This document shows positions 44,470 to 54,672 of a stretch of DNA of 64,000 nucleotides, piece after piece (the stretch's first letter is position 1; each line of letters starts with the position of its first letter). Under the pieces are notes generated by a model. That model was not told the DNA's origin, did not search any database, and saw only the letters and a program-made list of their open reading frames with translations. This stretch comes from Paralithodes platypus. Taxonomy: Eukaryota > Arthropoda > Malacostraca > Decapoda > Lithodidae. Location: assembly GCA_032716605.1 (NCBI GenBank), contig CM064512.1, positions 22,569,810 to 22,633,809 on the forward strand, in the 5' to 3' direction. The translations under genes and the position numbers were made by a program.

Positions 44470-44482
44470 CGCATATATAAAC
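44470..44482 (+). promoter_or_regulatory. Candidate TATA box
   Basis: CGCATATATAAAC lies about 35 bp before the ATG at 44513 and fits a TATA element with a very short leader. Not proven. Confidence 0.4.
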
Positions 44483-44512
44483 AGCCCACCGCTCACCTCT
44501 GACCCATTCAAA

Positions 44513-44741
44513 ATGCGTCCTAAGTTCAACAAGAAGGCTCCCAGCACCCCTCCAAAAAGAGGTATTGGTGCCGGGTGTAAAGATATCCGGATGTCTCAAG
44601 GCCCTACTCCTAATAACGGCAGTAGCAGTGACTCTGACAGCGATTCATCGTTTCTAATAACCCCTGGGACGGAACCCTCTCCAATATTTCCTTCCCGGAG
44701 ATCAGCCAAAAAACGTCCAAGGAAATCCTCACCTAAAAAAC
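44513..44741 (+). CDS. Candidate first exon of the virus-like DNA polymerase
   Basis: Opens at an ATG and encodes a basic, Ser/Pro-rich, low-complexity N-terminus with an acidic Ser/Asp run (SDSDSDSS) and a Lys/Arg cluster (KKRPRKSSPKKR) that could serve as a nuclear localisation signal. It ends at GTAAGT, a strong splice donor, in phase 1. The phase matches the acceptors at 45232 and 45778. The frame would otherwise stop just past the donor. Expression and splicing are inference. Confidence 0.6.
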
Positions 44742-44952
44742 GTAAGTAAAATATTCTTTTCTAAGAAATGTGTTTAGCATGTATTCGCGGAATTTCCATT
44801 ATAGTGTATTTTTTTTTACAGTAAAGCTCGTCGGGATAGTCGCTTATTTTCCACATATTATATTATAGCATTTTTTTGTTTTTACAGTAAAGCTCGTCAG
44901 GCTTAACACTATAAAAGAAAAATAATAGTTCTCAAGTTTAATAATTCCCAAT

Positions 44953-45092
44953 ATTTTAATTAAAATGTAAAACTTGCAAACAAAGTCAAACCAAAACTGG
45001 GGCAAAGACAATATAAAGTCAAAACAACATATCAAAATCGCTATGTGGAGACAATGCTTACTAAAATAAAATTTATGAAATGAAAGAACGCA
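44953..45092 (-). mobile_element. Fragment matching the 3' end of the Penelope-like element
   Basis: AATTAAAATGTAAAACTTGC, ACAATATAAAGTCAAA and CAAAATCGCTATGTGGA follow the same order as 6724-6870. It lies inside the first candidate intron of the polymerase. Probably a short 5'-truncated Penelope-like insertion. Confidence 0.7.
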
Positions 45093-45231
45093 AATGCTTT
45101 ATAATCACACAGTAAGAAAATTGTTTGAAAGAAAAGGCGGGTGTAGTCATTTATTTTCCACATGTTATAATAAAAATAATGCCGAGTCAACTCATATAAT
45201 TATCGTATAGCCTACTCCCCCTCTATTCCAG

Positions 45232-45426
45232 ACCGTACGAGTAACGGGAGTAATGACGGCACGCGCCCTCCCCCCATCCCTACACCTCAACCGGGGTCTA
45301 GCGGAATCCGTAGTAATTCACCCCCCTCGCGTGCCCCCGATCATCGCCTCAGGCCGTGCCTAGTGGTCTCCAGGGAACCTCTCCATTACCCAGGAAACCA
45401 TAAAAAAAAACGCGCAAGGAAATCAC
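45232..45426 (+). CDS. Candidate second exon (195 bp, symmetric, partly duplicated)
   Basis: Bounded by CCAG and GTAAGT. Length is exactly 65 codons in phase 1-1, so it can be included or skipped without changing frame. Its start resembles the next exon (RTSN, then Pro-rich) and its end resembles the first exon (KKKRARKSR before GTAAGT), as expected from a tandem duplication of exon-end, intron and exon-start. Confidence 0.5.
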
Positions 45427-45777
45427 GTAAGTAAAATATTCTCTTCTAAGAAACGTGTGTTTAGCATGTATTCGCGGAATTTCCATTATAGTTCTTTTTT
45501 TACAGTAAAGCTCATCGGGGTTAACAGTTTTATAATCACACAGTAGGAAAATTGATTGAAAGAAAAGGCAAATGCAGGCATTTATTTTCCACATATTATA
45601 ATAATAATAATAATAATAATAATACTTTTATTATTTTCACCATAATCACATAGTGAGTAAATGTATTGAAACAAAAGACAAACTTAACCATTTAAATTCC
45701 TTATATAACCCATTCATCCTCCAAGAACATACATCAAGTCAACGTGTATAATTATCGTATCTCTCCCTCCATTACAG

Positions 45778-45931
45778 ATCGTACAAGTAATGACGAGGCC
45801 CCCCCTCCTCCTCCTCCTCGTAGCCCTTCACCTCAACCAGGACCTAACGGAATCCATAACGGTTCACCTCCCTCACGCGCCCGCAACCCCGGGTCATCGC
45901 CTCAAGCCGGGCCTAGTGGTCTCCAGAACAG
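45778..45931 (+). CDS. Candidate third exon, Pro-rich
   Basis: Preceded by CCATTACAG and followed by GTACTG. It encodes a poly-Pro run and PSPQPGP/SPQAGPSG repeats. The donor phase (two bases left over) matches the acceptor CTCAG at 46587-46591, which leads into the polymerase frame. Without splicing the frame ends within two codons of the donor. Confidence 0.5.
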
Positions 45932-46591
45932 GTACTGACAACCCCCACACACACAAACCCGCACACGCACACACACACACGTCAATTGTCATAGTTATTA
46001 TAAACCGTCAATGCCAAAACCAATGGTATGTGTTTTGAAATGTCAAGTTCGCTCGGCGGTGGTGAGTGGAATTTTGGATTACTACTTAGAGGGGAGTTGT
46101 AGTTGCCGGGGTAGACTTTGTGTCATTTTTATTTATGACAAAACGACACGCATGCTTTATTATTAAATACGAACAGCAACCTAGTTTTCAAACACGGTAT
46201 AATCTAAAACATGAATATTCCAATAAATGCATGTGGTATAAACTTATCCCAACTGTTAGTCTCCAGAACTGCCGCTGAACATCTCAACACACACGCACAC
46301 ACACACGCATACACATACACACACACACACACATCAAGTGTCATATAGTTATTAGGAAAACCTCCGTGTTTTATTTAGTAAATAATGTCACCGCCATACT
46401 GTAATAATATAAATCGATCAAATACTGGTTTCTCTAGTCTAAATAAATATATATATATATTAAATACGAACAGCTGCCTAGTTTTCAGATGCAGTATAAA
46501 CTAAACCATGGCTATTTCCAATAAATGCACGCTACTTAGTCGATCGTAACTCCCTCCCCTGAAATCCTATTCACGTCTTTTTATATCTCAG
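45932..46591 (+). other. Candidate intron with internal tandem duplication
   Basis: Contains two CA arrays. GTCTCCAGAAC, the CA array and GTCATA..GTTATTA near 45919-45998 recur at about 46258-46350. TTAAATACGAACAGC..CCTAGTTTTCA..CCAATAAATGCA occurs at about 46165-46230 and 46460-46530. Confidence 0.55.
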
Positions 46592-49500
46592 ATCCCCTCA
46601 TCGCCCATCGATACCACCGCCATCGCCATCAACACCGCCCTCTTCCAACTACTCCACTCTTCCCGCCTTGCAAGTAAGCAGCGCCTTTGAAGGCGCTATG
46701 CAGTACATCGACTTCCAGATTCCTCGGGACATTCGCGATGACGCAGCGGGTTTCCTCGTCAACATGCGTGAAGCTCTAAGAAATCAAATCCTCGAGCTCT
46801 TCCAGAGATAAGGCGACGGGCAAGGACACTTCCCAGCTCTCAAGGTGTACACTGATTTCATAATACGTCTCGCCCGACAGGACCCTGAAACCGACACTCC
46901 AACCACCCGAGATCACCATATGTGCACCCAAAGCCGCATCTTATCACACAACGAAGTAGAAGACCTTATTAAGGAGCTCATTGAACACCTTCTTTCTCGG
47001 TACGAGGAGAGTATATCGGAAGAAGAGGGCAGTGGCTACGTAATGGATGTGATCCTAAAATTCGGCATCTTCTTCGCGATCATTGAAATGACTAGCTCTC
47101 TAGGTGACTACGAGGACTACCCCAAAGGAGTCAGAGGACGTGCCTGCATCTATAATCCTAAAACCTGGAAGAATGACTACGTGATGACGGCTCTCAATGG
47201 ACACGCGCATCTGAAGAGAGGCCTACCCCTTCCCAATGACCGCCGGCAGAAAGCAATATTCCAGTCGGTCTCGTGCAAATGGGTGATGTGCCCAGCCCCG
47301 CGGCGTGGGAAGACTTCAAGAAACTCGAGCGACTCAATGATATTAGCATTCGCGTCTACGGTCTCGAAAACATCAGCACCAGTTGAGTCTGCCTCACCTT
47401 ACTCCGGAAGGGGGCTAGCACCGGGGACCCCATTCATCTTCTACTTCTGAAGAATCACCACGTCGCTCTTATTACCGATTTTAATAAATACCTAAATGTC
47501 CTTACTCGCTCAACGAGGTTCTTCTGCTGGCAGTGTCTCTACGGGTTTCCACCGCAGGAGGATCTAGTCGAACACGGGTCAACATGGCCCACCGACCTAA
47601 CCAAACTTAAGTTTCCTCCCCCGGGTTCTAAGGCTAAGTTTGCCCACCATGCCCACGCCTATGAGCCCTCCTACGTCTGCTTCTACGACTGAGAGTCTTT
47701 TGGTCCCTCCACCCCCCAGATCGGGCGCCTGCGTCGAGAAGCGCCACAAGCCTATTGCCTACGCTTACATCCTCATCAACCAGGCGGGACATGTAGCGGA
47801 AACTGGATCATACACCGGCGAGGATTCTGCGGATCATTTTATTACGACCATGCTGAAGGTCTGGGAGTCTGTGAAATCCTCGAACGCGTATAGTCCTTTA
47901 CGCATGAGCGTCGAGCAGCAGGCCAGACACAACACGTAAACGCATTGCATGGTATGCCAATCAGCATTCCCAGCTGGGAAAGGCATGGGAGAGAGACACC
48001 ACGACCATGAAGTGCCGTTCAACAATTACCGGGGTGCTCTCTGCCCTAGATGTAACCTGCAAATGGCAAACCACAAGAACCAGCTGACCCTCATCGCGCA
48101 CAACGCCAGCTACGACCTAAGTCTTCTTCTGCGTGAGATTACTAACATTCGCCATAAAATCGTTCTACGACCCAAACAATCCGCCTACAAGTTCCACGAG
48201 GTCAAAGTCAACAACACGTTACGTTTCATCGACTCGTACGCTTTCATGGCTGGTTCTCTATCCAAATTGGCCGAACAGTTTATCGCCGGGGGTAACGCAC
48301 CGCGGTACACCCGAGCCATGCTGAAGGACGTCCCGCTGACAGCCCTGCCTCTACTAACATCTGCAAAACAAGTCCTCTGCTACGACTACCTCGACTCTAC
48401 CGCCCGTCTCTCTGAACCGCGCATCCTCCCACGCGAGGCCTTTTACAACTCTCTACTGCAGCAAGAGCTCCCCCAAGCCGACTATGAGCATGCCGAGAGA
48501 GTATGGTAAGTCACACAGTGTCGTACCCTCGGAGATTACATGACCCTCTATATGAGGGTCGACGTCGGTCTTTTGGCTGACTGTTTCCTCGAATGGCGCA
48601 CCATCCTCAAGGGGCAGTGGGGGCTGGACCCCATAATCTACACGTCTCTCCCGGGATTCGCGTTCGACTCCTTCCTCATGTCCACGGGTGTGGAGTTGGA
48701 CATTCTCAGCGATCCTGAGTTATATCACAGGATCCAAGCCAATGTGAGAGGGGGTTATACCAGCGTCGTGCGGCGTCACGTCAAAGCCATCAATAGGTTC
48801 ACCAACCCCCACTTCAACCCTCAAACAGACACCAGCACCTTCCTCTCTTACCTCGACTTTTGTAGTTTGTACCCGACCATAATGCAGGAAAAGTTGCCCT
48901 GTGGAGAGATGAGGGAGCTACTCGGTCAAGAAGTCGAGGGATTCCTGAGCACCCCACTAGCAGAGGTGAAAACCGACGGTGATTACGGGTTTATGATACT
49001 GTGCGACACCGCCGCAGCGACCCGTGAAGTGGCCGAAAAGACCGACGACCTCCCCCTCATCATCACTCAGCGGAACATGACCCACGACGTCATGTCCGAG
49101 ACCACGCGGGAGCGGTACGCCGCTGAAGATCGCAAACCTCCGAAGAAAAACGTGAAGCTCATCGGAACCCACGCCGCCCAGAAGAATATGCTCTTTGCCC
49201 TTCCCTTGCTGCAGCTGCTGATGAGTCTCGGGTTGGCGGTAGAGAGGGTTACCCGGGTGTATACCTTCCGCCAGGAAAAGTTTTTGGCCGGGTTCATAGC
49301 TGGAAACATCGAAGCCCGGAAAAATGCCACATGTCTCATCAAGAAGAATGCTATCAAGTGCATATCAAACAGCATCTTCGGGCAGTGTTTGATGAACCAC
49401 GCCAAGTACGACCAGGACGTGGAGGTGGTGATGGAACGAGGACGCTTCCTCAAGATACTACGAAGCCCATACTTTAAACGTATCGACTCTCTCGGCGAGG

Positions 49501-50518
49501 GTTGGGTCATGGTGATCCGACACAAGCGAGTCACCACAGTCAACCATCCCAACTACATAGGCTACTACATCCTAGAGCTGTCCAAGCTAAGACTCTACCA
49601 CTTCTTTTATCGGGTTCTGAAAGCCCACTACGGCGATCGGGTGAAACTAGTCTACTGCGATACTGATTCGCTCGTCACCTCCATAGAAACGAGGGACCTG
49701 AGGGAGGAGTATGCCCAGGAGCCCCTCAAGCGGTATCTCGACCTCAGCAACTTCGCTCCCTCGCACCCTCTGTACAGCGAGACCAACAAGGGCAGACTCG
49801 GCTGTCTCAAGTCCGAGGTCGGTAACAGGATCATCTCAGAGTTTGTGGGTGTGCGACCCAAGTGTTACTCCATTCTGCTGGTCAACAATGACAGACTGAG
49901 TTCAGCCAAGGGAGTACCTAAGCAGATCAAGGCAACTATAGCCCACCAGAGATACAAGGACGCCCTACATCTACAACGCCCCTTCTCATTCGCCTATCGG
50001 GGTTTTACCGTACGCAGAGGAGATATGTGCACCATCTCCTACAGAAAAAGAGGTATATCTATTGTGGAGGATAAGAGATACTACCTCAACGTCCTCGAGT
50101 CACGATCCTATGGACATCCCGATAATCAGGAGACGGGAGGGGTGGGTCATCCGGAGAGAGAACAACAGCAGAAGCGGCGACAGCAGCAGCGGCAACAACA
50201 ACAACAACAACAGCGAGAGCGGGAGGATGCGGGTCCCGCGCGCGGGTTTTGGCCTACTCGAGACGCGATGGCGGAGACATACTTTCCCGAGGAGGCGAAT
50301 GAGGAGCACAGGCTACTGCTGACACTCTGGATGCTCACGCGCGAGAGGATGAGGTTCCCGAGGAGGCGAATGAGGAGGACAGGCTACTGGTTGGCGCTCT
50401 GGATGCTCAAGTGCGAGAGGATGAGGAGGTGGTAAGCGAGGCGGAAACATTGAATGCTCTCATCGATCTGGCTCGCATGAACGCCTCCGATGATGATGAT
50501 GATGATGATGAATTGTAA
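46592..50518 (+). pseudogene. Protein-primed family-B DNA polymerase (Polinton/adintovirus type), disrupted
   Basis: Replicative polymerase that would prime from a terminal protein. Order: an N-terminal region with GAMQYIDFQIP and EEGSGYVMD (46.6-47.3 kb); a 3'-5' exonuclease with the ExoI box near 47680-47700 and LIAHNASYDLSLLLRE near 48090-48140; then the polymerase with YLDFCSLYPTIMQ (motif A, about 48855), KNAIKCISNSIFGQ (motif B, about 49345), YCDTDSLV (motif C, about 49655) and SSAKGVPK (about 49905). From 48510 on, the frame is open for over 550 codons. Breaks: in-frame stops at 46809, 47384, 47690 (inside the ExoI box), 47937 and 48507, and frameshifts near 47265, 47700 and 50320. A Gln/Arg-rich and then acidic tail ends in an Asp run at 50518. 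Confidence 0.88.
50286..50428 (+). repeat. 72-bp tandem duplication in the polymerase tail
   Basis: TTCCCGAGGAGGCGAATGAG and the following 50 bases are repeated twice. The first copy lacks one base relative to the second (CTGCTGACACTC against CTGGTTGGCGCTC), which explains the loss of frame before the acidic tail. Confidence 0.8.
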
Positions 50519-50564
50519 AATTAACCATAAATGCTGACTATGATGATGATGATGATGAATTGTC

Positions 50565-50570
50565 AATAAA
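50565..50570 (+). terminator. Polyadenylation signal candidate for the polymerase
   Basis: AATAAA 47 bp after the TAA at 50516-50518, followed by a G/GT-rich stretch (50595-50650). Confidence 0.5.
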
Positions 50571-50761
50571 GCTGATGAATTGTAAGCTGATGAATTGGGG
50601 GTGGGGTGGGGTGGGGGCGGGGCTGGGTGGGGCGGGGTGTGGGCGGTGCGGTTCACAATCTAGAGCGGAGAACATTGGGGTGAGAGAGAATGGTCGTACG
50701 CATGAATAATGACCCCTCCATTCATATATCGTAAGAGAGATACTAGAGTCAATTTGTGTAC

Positions 50762-51285
50762 TTACGGGCACGCGTTGAAGGTCTGTCGACAGGCGGGCAT
50801 GCTAAACTTGTTATACGCAAAACGCAGGACACGCTCATCATTCCCGGAGTAGTCGGTCTTGGAGAACTCGTTGCGTATCTTGCCTAACGTTTCTCCGGGT
50901 CCCGCGTGGGTGATGTGATAAGTAAAATACACGTCGCTACGGGTTCCCTGGAGTCTAAATGCATTTTTTAATATAGAGACCCCGTGTCTCTCAAGTCGTT
51001 TAAAATAATCCGAATAGACTCGAGGGTCTAGACTGTAGCTATCCAGACATACTATTCTATGAGCATCGCAGTAGATACAGAGCCAGTGGCCCATATTTTT
51101 TTAGACCAACTCGGCAGAGTGTTGATTATACACGCGGCGGGTTTCCCCGCATGTCCTCGGAGTAATGTCTCGATCTCATCCGCTAATAGCACCCCCAGAA
51201 ACACCGCCTCCTTTCCTAGACACCCCCTTACCCCCCTTTCAATTTCCAAATTGTTCATCCCTACCCCATCAAGCCCGTACGTCAC
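50762..51285 (-). pseudogene. Adenain-type cysteine protease (C5-like), frameshifted
   Basis: In adenoviruses and Polintons this protease matures capsid proteins. On the minus strand: FLGVLLADEIETL and CIINTLPSW, then the catalytic His in MGHWLCIYCD, the acidic residue in CLDSYSLDP, and a Gln in FRLQGTRSD. Where the family has Cys-Gly a few residues after the Gln, this copy has Tyr-Phe (DVYFTYH), so the nucleophile appears lost. The halves are in different frames joined at a run of seven A (51099-51105 region). It lies tail-to-tail with the polymerase and downstream of the capsid-like frame. Confidence 0.75.
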
Positions 51286-51345
51286 ACTGCAGTCTTCGAT
51301 CGGCGTTTATAGTTAATATACCGACCGTCTCACCGAGTAATTAAA

Positions 51346-52869
51346 CTAGGCAATTACTATCTTGGCCTCGACTCATATTTAGGTTGAGTCGCAGTCCCCC
51401 ATTCATTTCCACGGGCATATTATCATTCAGGTTTTCAGCTCTCAAATCAAAGCAGCAAACCGTGGCCCCATTGACAAAAGCCTCTTTAGTAATTGAATGC
51501 TTTTCATGGAGACCCAGCGCATCCAGCGCACGGTAATACAGCTCGGAACAGGCGTGGGGGAAACCGCTGGACACGTCATAGACGACGCGACCGTTAGCCG
51601 TCACGCTCATAGAGGGTTAAACGCATAATCGCCCGCTTGGGCAGACATGCTCATCATGACTATGGTTAGCTTTTCGGGGATGACGTTGCCCCACGGCTGG
51701 TCGTAAGTGGCGGAGGTCTGATCCTTGGCCAGCACGTAGGTTTTAACCCTTAAAAAGCGGCTCACCACTTAAGTCGTGTTGAAAAAACTGGCAAAAAACG
51801 GGTGAAAAAAGGGTGGAAATCGAGTGAAAATGGGTGGGATAGTAATGATCCATACGTCCGACATCTGTGGCCTCCCGGCCCACACTAACTCCAGTTCCCC
51901 CACCGCACGTGAGGATGACAGTGTAACCAATAATTCGCTAAAAGTGAGCAAGGTAGCAAAATCTGCTAAACTTCCATCTTCGAGGTAACACTGTCAGTGC
52001 TCCACGAGTGCTACGTAGCTGTATGTGGCGTCATTGTGTAGCGATTTCCACCTAGTTTTCGGCGCAATACAGTTCCTTTCATACTGATGGTTGATATAGC
52101 AGTCAGAACGGCCCAGAAAGGCCCAAAACGGCCACAGAGCACCCGCTAGAGGAGGGTTAAAGAGAGTTTTGGTGAAGGTGGATTTTATAACAGACCCGCC
52201 GCTCAACGCGGAGTTTAGAACGTGTAAGGCGTTGGGGTAGGGGAATAACCTCGTGTAAAGCAATTTAGCGGAATCGACGTGGGGTCGGGCCTTATCTCCA
52301 TCGATAGGTACGTTCATTAGCCAATCGTTACTCGCCAGTTCGAGGCGGAGTCGTACGGGAATGCCGTCGGGTAGATAACTGTCTAGCGAACTAACGTCGA
52401 GGAATAAAGGAGCGCATAGCTCCAGACCGTGGGTCTTGAGTCGCTTAGAGAGATCCTTTTGAGCGGGAGTAAAGTAACTGTCCTCTATCTTCCGGGTGAA
52501 ACCGTCGGGGGGACACGCGAAATTAGCCAAGGACCCGATTGTGTTAATTTTGCCGGGCGTCAAGGTGGTGAGGGATTTAACGTAGGAGCTGTAACCGTAG
52601 AGAACATTGGTTTCGACGGGCACGTCGCCGAGAAAACACTGCACTGATTTGAAAAGACTGTGGGCCGTGTTATTCGAGAGCTAAATGTTCGCGTCATCCC
52701 CGAGGGGGGTCGCATTATCCTCTTGGGTTAGCCGCAAAATGGTGTGTATGACCAATTGACTCAAGTCAATAAAGCTCCCCGGAGTCCCGGGGATGAGGAA
52801 ATCAACGTATCGGTCAGTTAACTTCATGTTGAAACCTAGATTGCTAGGCAACACGTCGGCATTGTGACG
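51346..52869 (-). pseudogene. F54H12.2-like protein, candidate major capsid protein, disrupted
   Basis: Reads leftwards. The N-terminal part has YVDFLIPGTPGSFIDLSQL, NNTAHSLFKSVQCFLGD and YSSYVKSLTTL. The middle has an ELCAPLFLDVSSLDSYLPDG stretch, and the C-terminal part (51341-51610) has AFVNGATVCCFDL and NGGLRLNLN. These blocks match the layout of F54H12.2-like proteins that accompany this polymerase type in invertebrate genomes. A capsid (jelly-roll) role is inferred. Breaks: in-frame TAG at 52681-52683, a stop near 51990, and about 200 bp of unrelated or decayed sequence (51760-51960). The 5' end is cut by the solo LTR at 52863; the frame stays open for about 18 codons on the far side (54673 onwards). 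Confidence 0.65.
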
Positions 52870-54668
52870 TTAACCACTCCGTTAGAACCGCATGGCTTGT
52901 CCTACAGTGACTCGCTAGGATCGCCAGGGCAGTGGATGTGGCTACAGTTTATGTATTAGGGTGTGCTTTATTTCATATGAAAGCTCGTGTCATGGGCAGT
53001 CCAGAAAGGCTCTTTGTTTTCACCCATGTCAAGGCTTTATATATTTAATTGTAAAGTATATATTTTATCATTAACTAGTAATGATGGGATCTGGGAGAGA
53101 GAGAGAGAGTAGAACAGAGTGAGAGGGGGCGCTCAGTTTTTTTGTCCCGCTCGATGACGTCACGGCTGGCTGCCTCGTGGGGGTTGGTTGAGGGAGGTCC
53201 TTACCATGTTGCTAGCTTCTTTGCTAGTGGCTAGAGGACTTGTTACCGCTTTACTCTGCGCGGTGCAAACTAGTCCCGGTATATATACAGGTTCCTCGCC
53301 ACTCTCTCCCTCAGATCTGGTTTCTAGAACGCATCTCTCTTTATCCTTTGATACCTGTTTTCCTCTCTGCACCTGAGAATCTTTTCCTCTGCCTACCGCT
53401 CTCTTTTTCCATATCTTTCACCACCTTTTATTAATACCATATCCCCTCTGGTTAACTCTGCAAAATCAGCTTCATGCTGGCCAGTTGTATTGTGCGTTAA
53501 GGTCTGATATAACCCATGTATGTTAGTTGTTAAGATAAGTTGATCACGAAGCATTGGTTGGCATTTATATTGTTTAAGTACCGCTTCCTATAATTATTAG
53601 TGTTCTGCTGGATTAGATAATGCTAGACTAGGGGTCTGATATTATAAGGTATTGTTTCCTATGAGTGCTGGCTTTAGGAAAAAGCTGCACGACATACCTG
53701 AGAACTGGAGTTGATTGAGTAAATTCTAGTCTGTGTGCCATTGAGAGTAGAGCATGCACAAATGAGGGCTTTTTGCCTATACCATTCTGCACTGTTCTAA
53801 GCTCGTTGTTTGTCTTTGAGGTACGCCAGGAGAACGCTTAATACTTCTGTATTAAGGTTTCTCAAGAGAGCTACCCTTCCCTATAACGTAATATTGGACG
53901 CACAGACTTGAGGTTTGCACTAGGCTATGCGGCATGCCATGCGCACCAGTATCTCGTATCATTGACTCTAGCTAGACTTTATCAATCATAGTAGACATTA
54001 AGTATATTAACCCAATTACTCTTTTTATGCATACCCATTTATGATTACACAAGCATTTCGCAGCCTAGTTTGATGTATGGAGACACAAACGACTTAGGCT
54101 CTTTTTGTTGATAGGAATACTGCATTGTCGTGGTGATTATTATTGTTGTAGCGTTTAGGATATTCTTGGCCCCGACTGCATTACAGTATATATTCTGCCT
54201 TTTTGTGTGCATAGCCAGCACGAGCATTGTTCCGCTGCCTGCCTTTTTTGGGTTCCATTTCCGATACGAGCATCTTTATAGCATCTAACATTTAAAGAAG
54301 ATTCCTTGTTGGTGTTGAAGGACTTTAGTGCACTTTCTTTCATGCAGGAGTGCCTGACATTTATTGATTATGTAAAGTAATGTAAGCTGTAACTTCTCTT
54401 ACCACCTTACTTTGCATACCATAACCAAGCACCTTCGGTTATAGGTAGTAATAGGCTGTTTTCACATAACATTAAGCCTAGAGTAGACGCACATTTATTG
54501 AGAGTTTGATAGCCTATTATTGCATATAGAACTCTGTAGTGTATTTGTGTTCTTTGTTCACTGGGAATATACATCAGAGGTTGGATCTAGCGCTTTCCGT
54601 TGTAGCATTTATGCCATTACTAGTCCAATGAATAAGAGCCCTGATATATTTAAACCTCAGTCGTAACA
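52863..54668 (+). mobile_element. Solo LTR of a gypsy element (1806 bp) with 4-bp target duplication
   Basis: Starts TGTGACG and ends TCGTAACA, with GCAT immediately before (52859-52862) and after (54669-54672). Length and termini match the LTRs at 33869 and 59362, but it is in the opposite orientation to those elements. No internal domain follows, so it is a solo LTR left by LTR-LTR recombination. GGTATATATACAGG near 53279 may be its TATA box. Short open frames inside are not genes. Confidence 0.82.
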
Positions 54669-54672
54669 GCAT

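Larger units (their letters stand above)
44440..52869. mobile_element. Degraded Polinton/adintovirus-like element (endogenous virus-like DNA)
   Basis: Groups a protein-primed family-B DNA polymerase (plus strand, 44513-50518) facing an adenain-type protease (50762-51285) and an F54H12.2-like capsid candidate (51346-52869), both minus. Polymerase plus adenovirus-like protease plus a capsid-like protein is the Polinton/adintovirus signature. No retroviral-type integrase, FtsK/A32-like ATPase or penton frame is visible, and I could not find terminal inverted repeats, so the limits are approximate. All three genes carry stops or frameshifts, so this is an old copy and not a working virus. Confidence 0.7.

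Noticed and set aside
48507..48525. GTAAGT...CACACAG after the stop at 48507 as a tiny intron
   Set aside because: The interval would be about 15 bases, too short to splice. An in-frame stop is the simpler reading.
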